Origin: Rossellomorea marisflavi
GTDB taxonomy: Bacteria > Bacillota > Bacilli > Bacillales > Bacillaceae_B
NCBI RefSeq assembly: GCF_009806575.1
Contig: NZ_CP047095.1
Location: forward strand, 1,988,001 to 2,052,000
Reading direction: 5' to 3'
DNA length: 64,000 nucleotides
This document shows, in pieces, positions 29,308-36,620 of the stretch (position 1 is the first letter of the stretch; the number at the start of each line of letters is the position of its first letter). The notes under the pieces were generated by a model. It was given only the letters and a program-made list of their open reading frames with translations, ran no database searches and was not told the DNA's origin. The position numbers were made by a program, and so were the translations under genes.

Positions 29308-29340
29308 AACCGGGCTCTCGCGGTAGAGTCCGGTTTTTTT
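29308..29340 (+). terminator. Terminator of korAB
   Basis: ACCGGGCTCT / AGAGTCCGGT stem with seven Ts. Confidence 0.9.
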
Positions 29341-29370
29341 ATGTGCTGGAACGGGAGCGTCCTGCCTTAT

Positions 29371-29886
29371 TCATTGATGTCCACGCTGCATGCTTCTCAC
29401 GTAGCCTCGTTTTAGATCCAGGAACCTTTTCTTCAAGCGTTCGAGTGCCGCGACCACTTCAAGTTGCCTTTTCTTTTCCTCATATATAGAGGTGTTCAGC
29501 TTCCTGATCTCTTCATTCTTCTCGTCAATTATCCTTGTGAACTCTCCGAATTCCGCTTCCTTTTTGTGACGTTCCTTCACGAGCGCTGATTCCAGCTGCA
29601 TGACGTTTTCTTTCAGCTTTTCGACTTCAGTGGTATCGTTCTTCAAGATGCCTTCATTATCCCTGATAAGGAATGAGAGGCTGGGGCGTCCTACGTCTTC
29701 CTTTGCGATTCGCTCGCTCAGGCGCCTGTTTTCTTCCTTCAGCTCCTCGACTTGGCGCTTCAGGGTCAGGATGGCTTTTCTTGACTGAGTGGACTCCAAT
29801 GCTTCATATTCCTGTTTGAACCTTTGCATTTCCGATTTATAATGGATGATCAGCTGATTGAGCTGGATGGGATCGAGCCGATTCAT
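29371..29886 (-). CDS. Coiled-coil protein of unknown function
   Basis: The 171-residue protein is almost wholly coiled coil: long Glu/Lys/Leu heptads with few glycines or prolines. The basic C-terminus reads RGYVRSMQRGHQ. The ATG at 29886 is chosen because GAGAGGTG lies a few bases upstream on the minus strand; a more upstream ATG lacks a site. It ends shortly after the korB terminator and diverges from the Cys-rich gene at 30357. It is one of three coiled-coil proteins in the accessory block, so a structural role in an outer spore layer is possible. No family is recognised. Confidence 0.75.
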   Translation of the reverse strand: MNRLDPIQLNQLIIHYKSEMQRFKQEYEALESTQSRKAILTLKRQVEELKEENRRLSERIAKEDVGRPSLSFLIRDNEGILKNDTTEVEKLKENVMQLESALVKERHKKEAEFGEFTRIIDEKNEEIRKLNTSIYEEKKRQLEVVAALERLKKRFLDLKRGYVRSMQRGHQ

Positions 29887-29967
29887 GCGGGTCACCTCTC
29901 TTTCGTTTCGGTTTCTTTTACTTCTATATATATGTATGAACCGGGTCATTCGTCCATCCAATGAATA

Positions 29968-30005
29968 AAGCCGTGTAAACTTCCCAGCGTTTACACGGCT
30001 TTCTT
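29968..30005. other. Perfect 13-bp inverted repeat in the divergent intergenic region
   Basis: AAGCCGTGTAAAC and GTTTACACGGCTT flank an 8-base loop, followed on the plus strand by TCTTTC. It resembles an intrinsic terminator but no gene ends here on either strand. See the separate observation on an orphan transcript. Confidence 0.6.
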
Positions 30006-30201
30006 TCTATATTTTTATCCGCACACGAATATTCATTCTAAGCGTAAACGTTTGATTCTTACTTAATCAATCTCAAAATCTCTTTGAATGATGCGTCCAT
30101 TGCCGTTTCCGATGCGGGCGCATGTATGGAATGCATTCATAAGAGGTTGCTCTTCACCTTCCTTTTACATCCTATGCACGTCCATCGGAAAATTGTTGGA
30201 T

Positions 30202-30231
30202 AGGTGTCAGGGGGCCTGCGCCTTTTTTTTT
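30202..30231 (+). terminator. Orphan intrinsic terminator
   Basis: AGGTG and CAGG pair with CCTG and CGCCT (one bulge), followed by nine Ts. It lies 125 bp upstream of the next gene and no coding region ends at it, so it may terminate a small RNA. Confidence 0.6.
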
Positions 30232-30286
30232 ATATGGAATACCATGCCGGTTATATTTTTTTGAGGAATCTAGGTGTTTTCTCTAT

Positions 30287-30313
30287 ACCGATTCGCGATG
30301 CCCCCATAGGATA
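30287..30313 (+). promoter_or_regulatory. Candidate sigma-K promoter
   Basis: AC (30287), 16 bp, CATAGGATA (30305-30313). This fits the sigma-K pattern AC-N16-CATAnnnTA exactly. It is about 43 bp before the gene at 30357. Confidence 0.6.
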
Positions 30314-30356
30314 TAGTGTTAAATAAATATTCATGTAGACGAAAGGAAGGATTTGT

Positions 30357-31538
30357 TTGAATAAGCGTAAACAACTTAGGGGTTCCCAGACTCCTACGCC
30401 AACACCATCACCATCTCCTATTCCATTGGATCCCAATGATCTTGCTCCAGAATGTATTCGTGTCGACAAAGTATATGATTGGGTGTTTTATGCCAATCGA
30501 TACGAAAACAAAAACTTCATCCCTGATGAAGACTGCCGTGCAGCGGTCAGTGCAGCACTAGCGGCCGGCCAACGTGTGGAAGTACAAACGGCACCGGTTG
30601 ATCCTGCAAGTGTCAGTGTGACTGGTACCATCCTTGAAAACGGAAACCCGGGCCGCGTCCTGATCGTATGGACAGTCCCAGTAGAAGTCACTATCCTCAT
30701 CGCAGGTGTACCAGCGTGTACGTTCACAGTTCGGACTCAATTCACTGATGAGATCATGCTTTGTGTGCCGACTGGCATCACGAATGCCAACCTGAACATC
30801 CGTGCTACGCAAGTCATCGCGTCTTCCGGTGGCGTCCTAATGGGACCAGATCCATTCGGACCGATGATTCCGCTTCGTGTTGTCCTTTGTAAAGATGTTC
30901 AAGTGGAATTCCCTGTAAAGTTGGAAGTACTGGCTAAATTCTGCTTCCCGCGTCCAAACAACATTCCAGTACCAGAAGAGCAGCTTCAATGTGACTTGAG
31001 CCTTCTTGAATTCCCTCGTCAATGCCCTGGCTTGTTCCCTGTTGCAAACTGTGAGTGTCAAGGTACAGCTCTTGCGAGGAATGAAGATACCGAAGCCACA
31101 TTCGGCACTGGAGCAGCGGCTGAACTTGTTACAGGTCTATCCACTCTCAGAGCGGAAATCTGTCAAGAGTGTTCCCTTGGGGACAGCACATGGTCTTACT
31201 CCTTTGTTGATACGGAAGTTGGACCGACTCCTGCACCTACTGCAACTGGATTCCAACCGGACTTCAGCTTCAGCTTCAACCCGTCTTCCATTGACCGCGT
31301 AACATGTGGAACAGACGCATTGACTGCTGTCGGAGAAGGGATCCGCTACTTCGACGGCGCCCCTGAGCAATTGTTCTACGAACTTCAAATCTTCACAGGC
31401 TTGCTTGGACCGATTGCTGAAGGCTTCCGCCTGATCCTTCGTAACACTGCCAATGCCGTCATTTTCGACAGTGGAGTAGTAGAAGCTCTCGTTGAATTCA
31501 GCGAGTGTCAAACATTCAATGACCTATTGAACGGCTAA
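30357..31538 (+). CDS. Cys-rich protein with Thr/Pro/Ser tract, probable spore-surface protein
   Basis: A 393-residue protein with no recognised family. Residues 11-22 are TPTPTPSPSPIP, a mucin-like tract suited to O-glycosylation. The remainder is beta-rich and holds 14 cysteines spread through the chain, as in crosslinked coat or exosporium proteins. A second Pro/Thr stretch (VGPTPAPTATG) is near 300. It has no signal peptide. The TTG start has AAGGAAGG six bases upstream. The sigma-K promoter candidate argues for late mother-cell expression. The outer-spore-layer role is inference. Confidence 0.72.
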   Translation: MNKRKQLRGSQTPTPTPSPSPIPLDPNDLAPECIRVDKVYDWVFYANRYENKNFIPDEDCRAAVSAALAAGQRVEVQTAPVDPASVSVTGTILENGNPGRVLIVWTVPVEVTILIAGVPACTFTVRTQFTDEIMLCVPTGITNANLNIRATQVIASSGGVLMGPDPFGPMIPLRVVLCKDVQVEFPVKLEVLAKFCFPRPNNIPVPEEQLQCDLSLLEFPRQCPGLFPVANCECQGTALARNEDTEATFGTGAAAELVTGLSTLRAEICQECSLGDSTWSYSFVDTEVGPTPAPTATGFQPDFSFSFNPSSIDRVTCGTDALTAVGEGIRYFDGAPEQLFYELQIFTGLLGPIAEGFRLILRNTANAVIFDSGVVEALVEFSECQTFNDLLNG

Positions 31539-31543
31539 TGATT

Positions 31544-31576
31544 AGGGAGAGAGAGGAAACTCTCCCTCCTTTTTTT
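31544..31576 (+). terminator. Terminator after the Cys-rich gene
   Basis: AGGGAGA / TCTCCCT stem followed by CC and seven Ts. Confidence 0.85.
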
Positions 31577-31577
31577 A

Positions 31578-31604
31578 ACATGGAAAGAATCTGTACATAT
31601 GATG
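31578..31604 (+). promoter_or_regulatory. Candidate sigma-K promoter
   Basis: AC (31578), 16 bp, CATATGATG (31596-31604), one mismatch from CATAnnnTA. It lies immediately after a terminator and 30 bp before the next start, as expected for a new unit. Confidence 0.5.
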
Positions 31605-31633
31605 AAAGAAAAGGATCAATGGGGGTGTTGGCG

Positions 31634-32698
31634 ATGATGGAAAGGGACGATGGTGAGGCATTGAAGGCATTGGACGATATTCGGGTCATATCGGAAGAAG
31701 TGGAGTCGTTGTTCGGGGAATTGACAGAACGCGGTCCAGGCCGCATGGAGAAGGCAAGGATGCAGGAGGAAGCAGATGGCCGCAGGATCGTGGAATCCCT
31801 CCAGGCTCAACTGAAAGAATGGAAAACCAGGGAACGGGAGCAAGGTGAAGTGATCCTTGTCCTTAAACGAAAAATGGAACAGCTCAAGGAGAAGATCCAT
31901 CATGATCGAGTTGCGAGCGTGAAGCCATCGTCCCCTTCAGTGGAAGTCATCATGATCGAGAACAAGGGTCCGCACATGCTGAAAGCGGTGAAGGAAAGGG
32001 TTATGAAAGTCGTATATGAGGCACCATCCAGAAATTCATTTGTCAGGATCGACTGCGATAGTATGCTCATGGGTTTAGAGACGAACAAAAAGATGGTGGA
32101 GCTTTTTTATAAACAGATGAATTCCTATACAGAAAGGTGGAGATATACGATGTGGAATTTTTTATCCGGTAAGGAGCACGCCGAAATGAACGCTGAGGTT
32201 TTACAGAGGTTGGAAGAAATCGATGAGCAGCTTCGTGTATACTCATCGAAATTTATGGAAGTGAAGGAAGCGATAGCCGAACAGCAAAGCAGGAACGACT
32301 CCGCTCAAAACCATCTCACTGAAGTGAAGAAGATCCAGGAAGAAATCAATAAGATTGAAAGCTATTATGAGGAAGAGATCCAAAGCCTGAAGCAGCAGAT
32401 CGACCATTTCAAGGAGAGGGAAGGGGAGCTCCAACGGGAAATCACCCTTCTGCATGATCAGCAAAAAAATGCCCCCAAACAAAGTGCGAGGGAGCTTGAA
32501 CTGGAAGCTGAAGTTGAATCATTAAGGAGTAAAATCAAGCAACAATCGAACAAAAAAAATGATCTGTATAAGCAGATGAAGACCCAGAAGAAAGAGGAAG
32601 TCCCGCAGGTGAACCCGGAATTCGATGAGTATGGAAACATTCCCCTGCCCTCCGATTCCAAGAGGACGATGTTCAATCCGCAAAAGTACTTCCGATGA
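31634..32698 (+). CDS. Long coiled-coil protein of unknown function
   Basis: A 354-residue protein. The N-terminal third (to about 110) is coiled coil, a short globular part with VEVIMIENKGPHMLKAVKERV follows (about 115-180), and a long second coiled coil runs from about 195 to 330. The tail is PSDSKRTMFNPQKYFR. The ATG at 31634 has GGGGGTG six bases upstream; ATG 31619 has a site too close and would lie near the predicted transcription start. It heads a unit with the 44-residue peptide and the JAMM protease. A structural spore role is inferred. Confidence 0.72.
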   Translation: MMERDDGEALKALDDIRVISEEVESLFGELTERGPGRMEKARMQEEADGRRIVESLQAQLKEWKTREREQGEVILVLKRKMEQLKEKIHHDRVASVKPSSPSVEVIMIENKGPHMLKAVKERVMKVVYEAPSRNSFVRIDCDSMLMGLETNKKMVELFYKQMNSYTERWRYTMWNFLSGKEHAEMNAEVLQRLEEIDEQLRVYSSKFMEVKEAIAEQQSRNDSAQNHLTEVKKIQEEINKIESYYEEEIQSLKQQIDHFKEREGELQREITLLHDQQKNAPKQSARELELEAEVESLRSKIKQQSNKKNDLYKQMKTQKKEEVPQVNPEFDEYGNIPLPSDSKRTMFNPQKYFR

Positions 32699-32721
32699 CC
32701 CATGGAAGGGGGTGAAACATC

Positions 32722-32856
32722 ATGATGAAGAAAGATCAAAACCAAATCTACAGACAGAAAAAGAGCATTCCCATCGGCATTAAAAAAGAACAAAGGGAAA
32801 AAATCGCAGCAGAGCGCACCAAGTTCAAGTTTAAAGGGTGTGGGTGCAACGCATAA
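32722..32856 (+). CDS. 44-residue basic peptide ending in a Gly-Cys motif
   Basis: A short gene with an excellent ribosome site (GGGGGTG, seven bases before the ATG), 23 bp after the coiled-coil gene. The product is highly basic (MMKKDQNQIYRQKK...) and ends FKGCGCNA. The JAMM protease gene starts inside its last codons (17-base overlap), so the two are translationally coupled. No family is recognised. The two C-terminal cysteines could serve in crosslinking or metal binding. Confidence 0.7.
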   Translation: MMKKDQNQIYRQKKSIPIGIKKEQREKIAAERTKFKFKGCGCNA

Positions 32857-33250
32857 AGAATCAGTCATTCTTTCAAGGAATCTCTATAGCAGATTGATCC
32901 TGGAAGCGAAATCTTCCATGCCGAATGAAGCATGCGGACTCCTATCCGGAACCGGTTCACGATGCACGGGGGTTTGGCCGATGAGAAATACCGAACCATC
33001 CCCCTATTCCTTTGCCATAGATGAATCGGAGAAGGAACGTGCTGTTAGGGATATGCATGAACGCAATGAGACATTTATCGGATTGTACCATTCTCATCCG
33101 AATGGCCTGCCTGTCCCTTCGCAGGATGATATCGATCATGCACCAGATGTATTCTACTTCATTATTTCCGTCGGTGGCGCGGAAGAAGGAATCCGTTGCT
33201 ACAGAATCCGGGGGAGACAGGTCACACATCTGACCATCATTGTGGAATAA
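32840..33250 (+). CDS. JAMM/MPN metalloprotease-like protein (M67 family)
   Basis: The 136-residue single MPN domain has the complete JAMM zinc site: Glu30 (NEACGLLSG) and H84-S-H86-P-x6-S94-x2-D97. Bacterial members remove or process ubiquitin-like or sulfur-carrier proteins; no such carrier is encoded nearby. The GTG start overlaps the 44-residue peptide gene by 17 bases and has only AAAGG upstream, so translation depends on the peptide gene. A strong terminator follows. Its substrate may be a partner in this block, which is speculative. Confidence 0.85.
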   Translation: MGATHKESVILSRNLYSRLILEAKSSMPNEACGLLSGTGSRCTGVWPMRNTEPSPYSFAIDESEKERAVRDMHERNETFIGLYHSHPNGLPVPSQDDIDHAPDVFYFIISVGGAEEGIRCYRIRGRQVTHLTIIVE

Positions 33251-33275
33251 GAGTGCAATGGCACTCTTATTCCCA
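33245..33275 (+). terminator. Terminator after the JAMM gene
   Basis: GAATAAGAGTGC / GCACTCTTATTC stem, loop AATG. Confidence 0.78.
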
Positions 33276-33344
33276 TTTGTCTTCCTAACTGAAAGAGTAG
33301 ATTACGAGATTCGGTGAAACGCACAAGCGGTTTTCTCCTGTATG

Positions 33345-33353
33345 CATATAGTA
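33345..33353 (+). promoter_or_regulatory. Partial sigma-K-like -10 element
   Basis: CATATAGTA fits CATAnnnTA and lies 30 bp before the glycosyltransferase start. The nearest AC (33323) is 20 bp away, too far, so only the -10 is supported. Confidence 0.35.
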
Positions 33354-33383
33354 TAGAGAGACAAGCAGGAAAGAGGTGATTAT

Positions 33384-34082
33384 GTGAAAGTCTCAATCAT
33401 CATCCCATTTTACAATTGTCCCTATGTCGATCAGGCGATACGGAGTGCCATCCACCAAACCTATCCTGATCTTGAAGTCATTGTAGTGGACGATGGTTCT
33501 ACCAAGTTCACCGAGAAGATCGCACCGTATAAACATCGAATCAAATACATCCGAAAAGCGAACGGTGGAACGGCTTCAGCTCTTAATGAAGGTTTGCGGC
33601 ATGCAACGGGTCATTACTTTGCCTGGCTGAGCTCAGATGATCAATTTGTCGCAGATAAAATACAAAAGCAAGTGACGTTCATGCAGAGGAACGGATCAAG
33701 ACTCTCCTATACGGCCTTTAAAACCGTGGATTCAAACAATACGATTATTAGCGAAATACGTTCTGCACCCATGAGACATGGGACATTCAAGCAGCGGTTG
33801 CTTCAAGGGTGTCCAGTGAATGGATGCACGGTCATGGCAGAGATTGCCCTCATGAAGCAGGCAGGCTGGTTTGACGAAGGATATAAATATGCCCAGGACT
33901 ATGAAATGTGGTGCCGCCTCAGTTTGTTCACTCACATGCACTATTTCGATGAATCACTTGTGCTGTACCGAGTTCACCCTGGGATGGGTACGGCCCGTTT
34001 CGGAGGCGGTATTGCGAATGAAGCACAACAGATCCAACAAACGTACAGCAAGCTTTTCCAATCTGCCAAACGGAAAAAATAA
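33384..34082 (+). CDS. Family 2 glycosyltransferase
   Basis: The 232-residue cytosolic GT-A enzyme has no membrane segment. Motifs are VSIIIPFYNC (residues 3-12), VVDDGST, NGGTASALN and the metal-binding-type SSDDQF near 92. It is a close paralogue of the protein at 36621. The start is GTG, with AGAGGTG upstream. It transfers a sugar from a nucleotide donor; donor and acceptor are unknown. Context suggests spore-surface glycan. Confidence 0.88.
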   Translation: MKVSIIIPFYNCPYVDQAIRSAIHQTYPDLEVIVVDDGSTKFTEKIAPYKHRIKYIRKANGGTASALNEGLRHATGHYFAWLSSDDQFVADKIQKQVTFMQRNGSRLSYTAFKTVDSNNTIISEIRSAPMRHGTFKQRLLQGCPVNGCTVMAEIALMKQAGWFDEGYKYAQDYEMWCRLSLFTHMHYFDESLVLYRVHPGMGTARFGGGIANEAQQIQQTYSKLFQSAKRKK

Positions 34083-34091
34083 ATAGAGCCT

Positions 34092-34360
34092 GCTGGGACA
34101 AACGTGTTTTAGTCATAGTAAAACCCGAATTCATTTGCCTGCGATCAGGCAAAATAGTTCGGGTTTTTAATTTGTTTCATGACCATTACTCTTTTAGATT
34201 CTAGCGGTTGATTGGAGTGCAAGACGAAGACTCCTGTGGGAAGAGCGGCACCCTCAGGCATGCCGAGGAGGTTCACGGGCTACCCGCGGAAAGCAAAGTC
34301 TTGCACGGAAATCATTAGAGGTATACAGGACCTACATCGATAGTGTTCGTCATTAAATAA
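34092..34360 (+). repeat. Composite repeat, copy A
   Basis: Shares long near-identical segments with 49054-49267: GCTGGGACAA, a hairpin-terminator module starting CATAGTAAAACCCGAA, TTCATGACCATTAC, GAGGAGG-TCACGGGCTAC, TGCACGG and TGTTCGTCAT-AAAT. Copy A is longer in the middle (about 34200-34270). That part resembles, from memory, a repeat common in Bacillaceae (ACTCCTGTGGGA...GAGGAGG). No coding potential. Confidence 0.75.
34121..34168 (+). terminator. Terminator inside repeat copy A
   Basis: Outer stem AAACCCGAA / TTCGGGTTT and inner stem TTTGCCTG / CAGGCAAA, then Ts. It serves the glycosyltransferase at 33384 and may also act on the convergent epimerase gene. Confidence 0.8.
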
Positions 34361-34392
34361 TCCCATTTTAGTTTCTAGCAACCTCTTTCTTT

Positions 34393-35301
34393 CTATCGGC
34401 GGCGGAGCGTTTCAGAAATGCCCATGTCCATATCATACCGGTGAGCCCACCCAAGGGTCCGGTTGATCAAAGCCGGATCCAGACAGCTGTGTTTAATATC
34501 GCCGGGGCGATCCGCACCGTGCGTATAGGGGATGGATTGACCCGTGTGATTTTCAAGGGTCTTGATGACCTCGAGGAGTGATGTGGGGATACCGGTCCCT
34601 ACGACAAATGTGCCTACATCCTGAATATCCCCGGCCGCCCTGTTGGCTGAAACGATGTCTTGCACATACACATAGTCTCTCGTCTGCAATCCGTCTCCGT
34701 TCACCTTTAACGGTTCTCCTTTTGACAGTTTTTCGGTAAAGACGGCGATGACTCCGCCTTCCCCTTTTGCCGTCTGTCTGGGACCATACACATTCCCATA
34801 TCTTAAAATGGTGTAGGGAATGGAGAAGAGGTCGTGATAGAGTGTGATATAGCGCTCAGCCACCAGCTTCGAAAGCCCGTAGTAGGAAAGGGGAGAAACG
34901 GGAAGGTCCTCAGTGAGGACCGATTCAGGTGAATTCCCGTAGACAGCGGAAGTGGACGAAAAGACGAACTTTTTCAGTGACAGGCTCCTGCATGCTTCCA
35001 GGATGTTGATGGTTCCACCCACGTTCACCAACATATCCGTATGCGGGTCTTCCAATGACCGGTTCACATCTGCTTGTGCTGCAAGGTGATAGATGACATC
35101 CGGCTTGATGGAAGTGATCAGTTCCCTTGTTTCTTGAGAACTGATATCCAATTGGTGAAACGAAGCGGCATCAGGCAGATGCTCTAGTTTTCCGCTGCTC
35201 AGATCATCAATGATATGGACGTCTAAGCCGTCTTTGATAAGGCTGTCGGCCAGGTGGGAGCCGATGAAACCTGCTCCACCGGTTACAATTGCTTTTTTCA
35301 T
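34393..35301 (-). CDS. NAD-dependent sugar epimerase/dehydratase (GalE-like)
   Basis: The 302-residue extended SDR has TGGAGFIGSH (7-16), catalytic Ser/Thr in SSTSAVYG (115-117), and Tyr141-x3-Lys145 (YGLSK). It probably interconverts a UDP-sugar at C4. The ATG at 35301 has GAGGTG upstream on the minus strand; an upstream in-frame ATG lacks one. It has a sigma-K promoter candidate and lies in a minus-strand pair with the glycosyltransferase at 35378. Substrate is not determinable. Confidence 0.88.
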   Translation of the reverse strand: MKKAIVTGGAGFIGSHLADSLIKDGLDVHIIDDLSSGKLEHLPDAASFHQLDISSQETRELITSIKPDVIYHLAAQADVNRSLEDPHTDMLVNVGGTINILEACRSLSLKKFVFSSTSAVYGNSPESVLTEDLPVSPLSYYGLSKLVAERYITLYHDLFSIPYTILRYGNVYGPRQTAKGEGGVIAVFTEKLSKGEPLKVNGDGLQTRDYVYVQDIVSANRAAGDIQDVGTFVVGTGIPTSLLEVIKTLENHTGQSIPYTHGADRPGDIKHSCLDPALINRTLGWAHRYDMDMGISETLRRR

Positions 35302-35322
35302 AGTGTTCACCTCTGTTTTTAA

Positions 35323-35350
35323 TACACTATGCAAAGAAGCTGATTCGGGT
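35323..35350 (-). promoter_or_regulatory. Candidate sigma-K promoter of the epimerase gene
   Basis: On the minus strand: AC, 17 bp, CATAGTGTA, a full match to CATAnnnTA, about 22 bp before the ATG. Confidence 0.55.
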
Positions 35351-35377
35351 TGAACAGCACGCCCATGAAAAGTCGTT

Positions 35378-36448
35378 TTAGATGCCTAAAGTTCTGAGCA
35401 TGCCATTGAAGTGAATCCTATATGCTTCGTGACCAAACTGCGATTTAAGATGGAGAAGGGCGTTTTCGATGATGTACGATCGCAATTGTCCATCATCCAT
35501 CAGTTTCAGCCCCTGCTCGACTGCTGTCTGAACATTGCCGATCGAGTAGTATTTTCCCGTTTGGTTATGAAGGATAGTGCTCCTGATCCCATCTGAGTCT
35601 GATGTGAGGACGGGACATCTGCAACTCATCGCTTCCAAAGGTGAGTAAGGGGCCCCTTCGACCTTGGACGTGCAGCATAGAAACCCTCCGGAATCTCCGA
35701 TCTTCGAGAAAAAATGGGGCATCTGGGAATGTGGTACATTCTGTAGGAGATGAAGGTGTGCATCAAGATGATAGATGGATTTCAGTGTATTGAAATCCTG
35801 GCGTTCTTTAGGTGTGGAAAGGCTGGGATCTTCAAACATATATAGCTGGATTCCCGGCTTCCTCTTGATCATTTCGTGACCGATATGCAGGAACTCCCTC
35901 CAGTTTTTATTATCTTCCAACCTACCGATCCAGGCGATGATGGGGGAGGGATGTTTCGGGAGCGCCTTATAGGTGAAGGCATCCGCATCAAAGCAGTTAT
36001 TGAATCCGAATGTTGGGGTCCCGGGGAAAAACTCATTGAATATGGCACCTATATGCGGGGTTTTCGGATAGAGCAGCCCATCGCAGAATTGATTCACATA
36101 GGGGATCGCATTTCTCATTTCAGCCCTCGCTGTTGCCTGGGGACCATACCCCTGGATTTCTAATAGGATCTTCCCCTTGTAACCAAGTTTCCGGAAACGT
36201 TCCATTCCCCGGTAATCAGAAGTGATGATGACGGCATCGTATCGGCCTTTTTTCAGGATCCTCTGGATGTCGGCATCCTGATCGGCTATAAATACATTGG
36301 CTTCTTCATGGTTCAACAGATCCCGTTTCTTGCTGTAGTAGAGGAAGTCACACTGAATCCCTGCAGATTTTAATGCGGCAGCCCTCTGTCGATTCAGCGT
36401 TTCTACACCGCCGCTGGGTACATAGAAGACAAATAAAACGTTTAACAT
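35378..36448 (-). CDS. GT-B glycosyltransferase (GT4-like)
   Basis: The 356-residue protein has an N-terminal Rossmann-like half beginning VLFVFYVPSGGVETLNRQRA. The C-terminal donor-binding half has AWIGRLEDNKNWREF and the E-x7-E type motif EGAPYSPLEAMSCRCPVL. No membrane segment. AAAGGAGG lies six bases before the ATG. It lies 76 bp upstream of the epimerase gene on the same strand and is divergent from the gene at 36621. Its own promoter is unclear: AC-N16-CATA is present but the -10 is incomplete. Confidence 0.86.
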   Translation of the reverse strand: MLNVLFVFYVPSGGVETLNRQRAAALKSAGIQCDFLYYSKKRDLLNHEEANVFIADQDADIQRILKKGRYDAVIITSDYRGMERFRKLGYKGKILLEIQGYGPQATARAEMRNAIPYVNQFCDGLLYPKTPHIGAIFNEFFPGTPTFGFNNCFDADAFTYKALPKHPSPIIAWIGRLEDNKNWREFLHIGHEMIKRKPGIQLYMFEDPSLSTPKERQDFNTLKSIYHLDAHLHLLQNVPHSQMPHFFSKIGDSGGFLCCTSKVEGAPYSPLEAMSCRCPVLTSDSDGIRSTILHNQTGKYYSIGNVQTAVEQGLKLMDDGQLRSYIIENALLHLKSQFGHEAYRIHFNGMLRTLGI

Positions 36449-36620
36449 AGTATCCTCCTTTAACCGAATGGACTCATTGGTCCTTATTATCAGGTATATG
36501 TAAAATGCGGGAAGTTGTACAGGACATTCAGGGAATAACCATTGAAATCCCTGTTTTTACTGTCAACGGATACAAGCATGACATAGTATGGAGAAGAAAA
36601 GCTTATGAGGGGGTGAAAGG

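Noticed and set aside
30091-30280. Possible short coding region between the divergent genes near 30.1 kb
   Set aside because: No ribosome site, and the frame runs through an intrinsic terminator; a small RNA is more likely.
34200-34330. Insertion-sequence remnant in repeat copy A
   Set aside because: No transposase fragment, no clear terminal inverted repeats and no target duplication seen; described only as a repeat.
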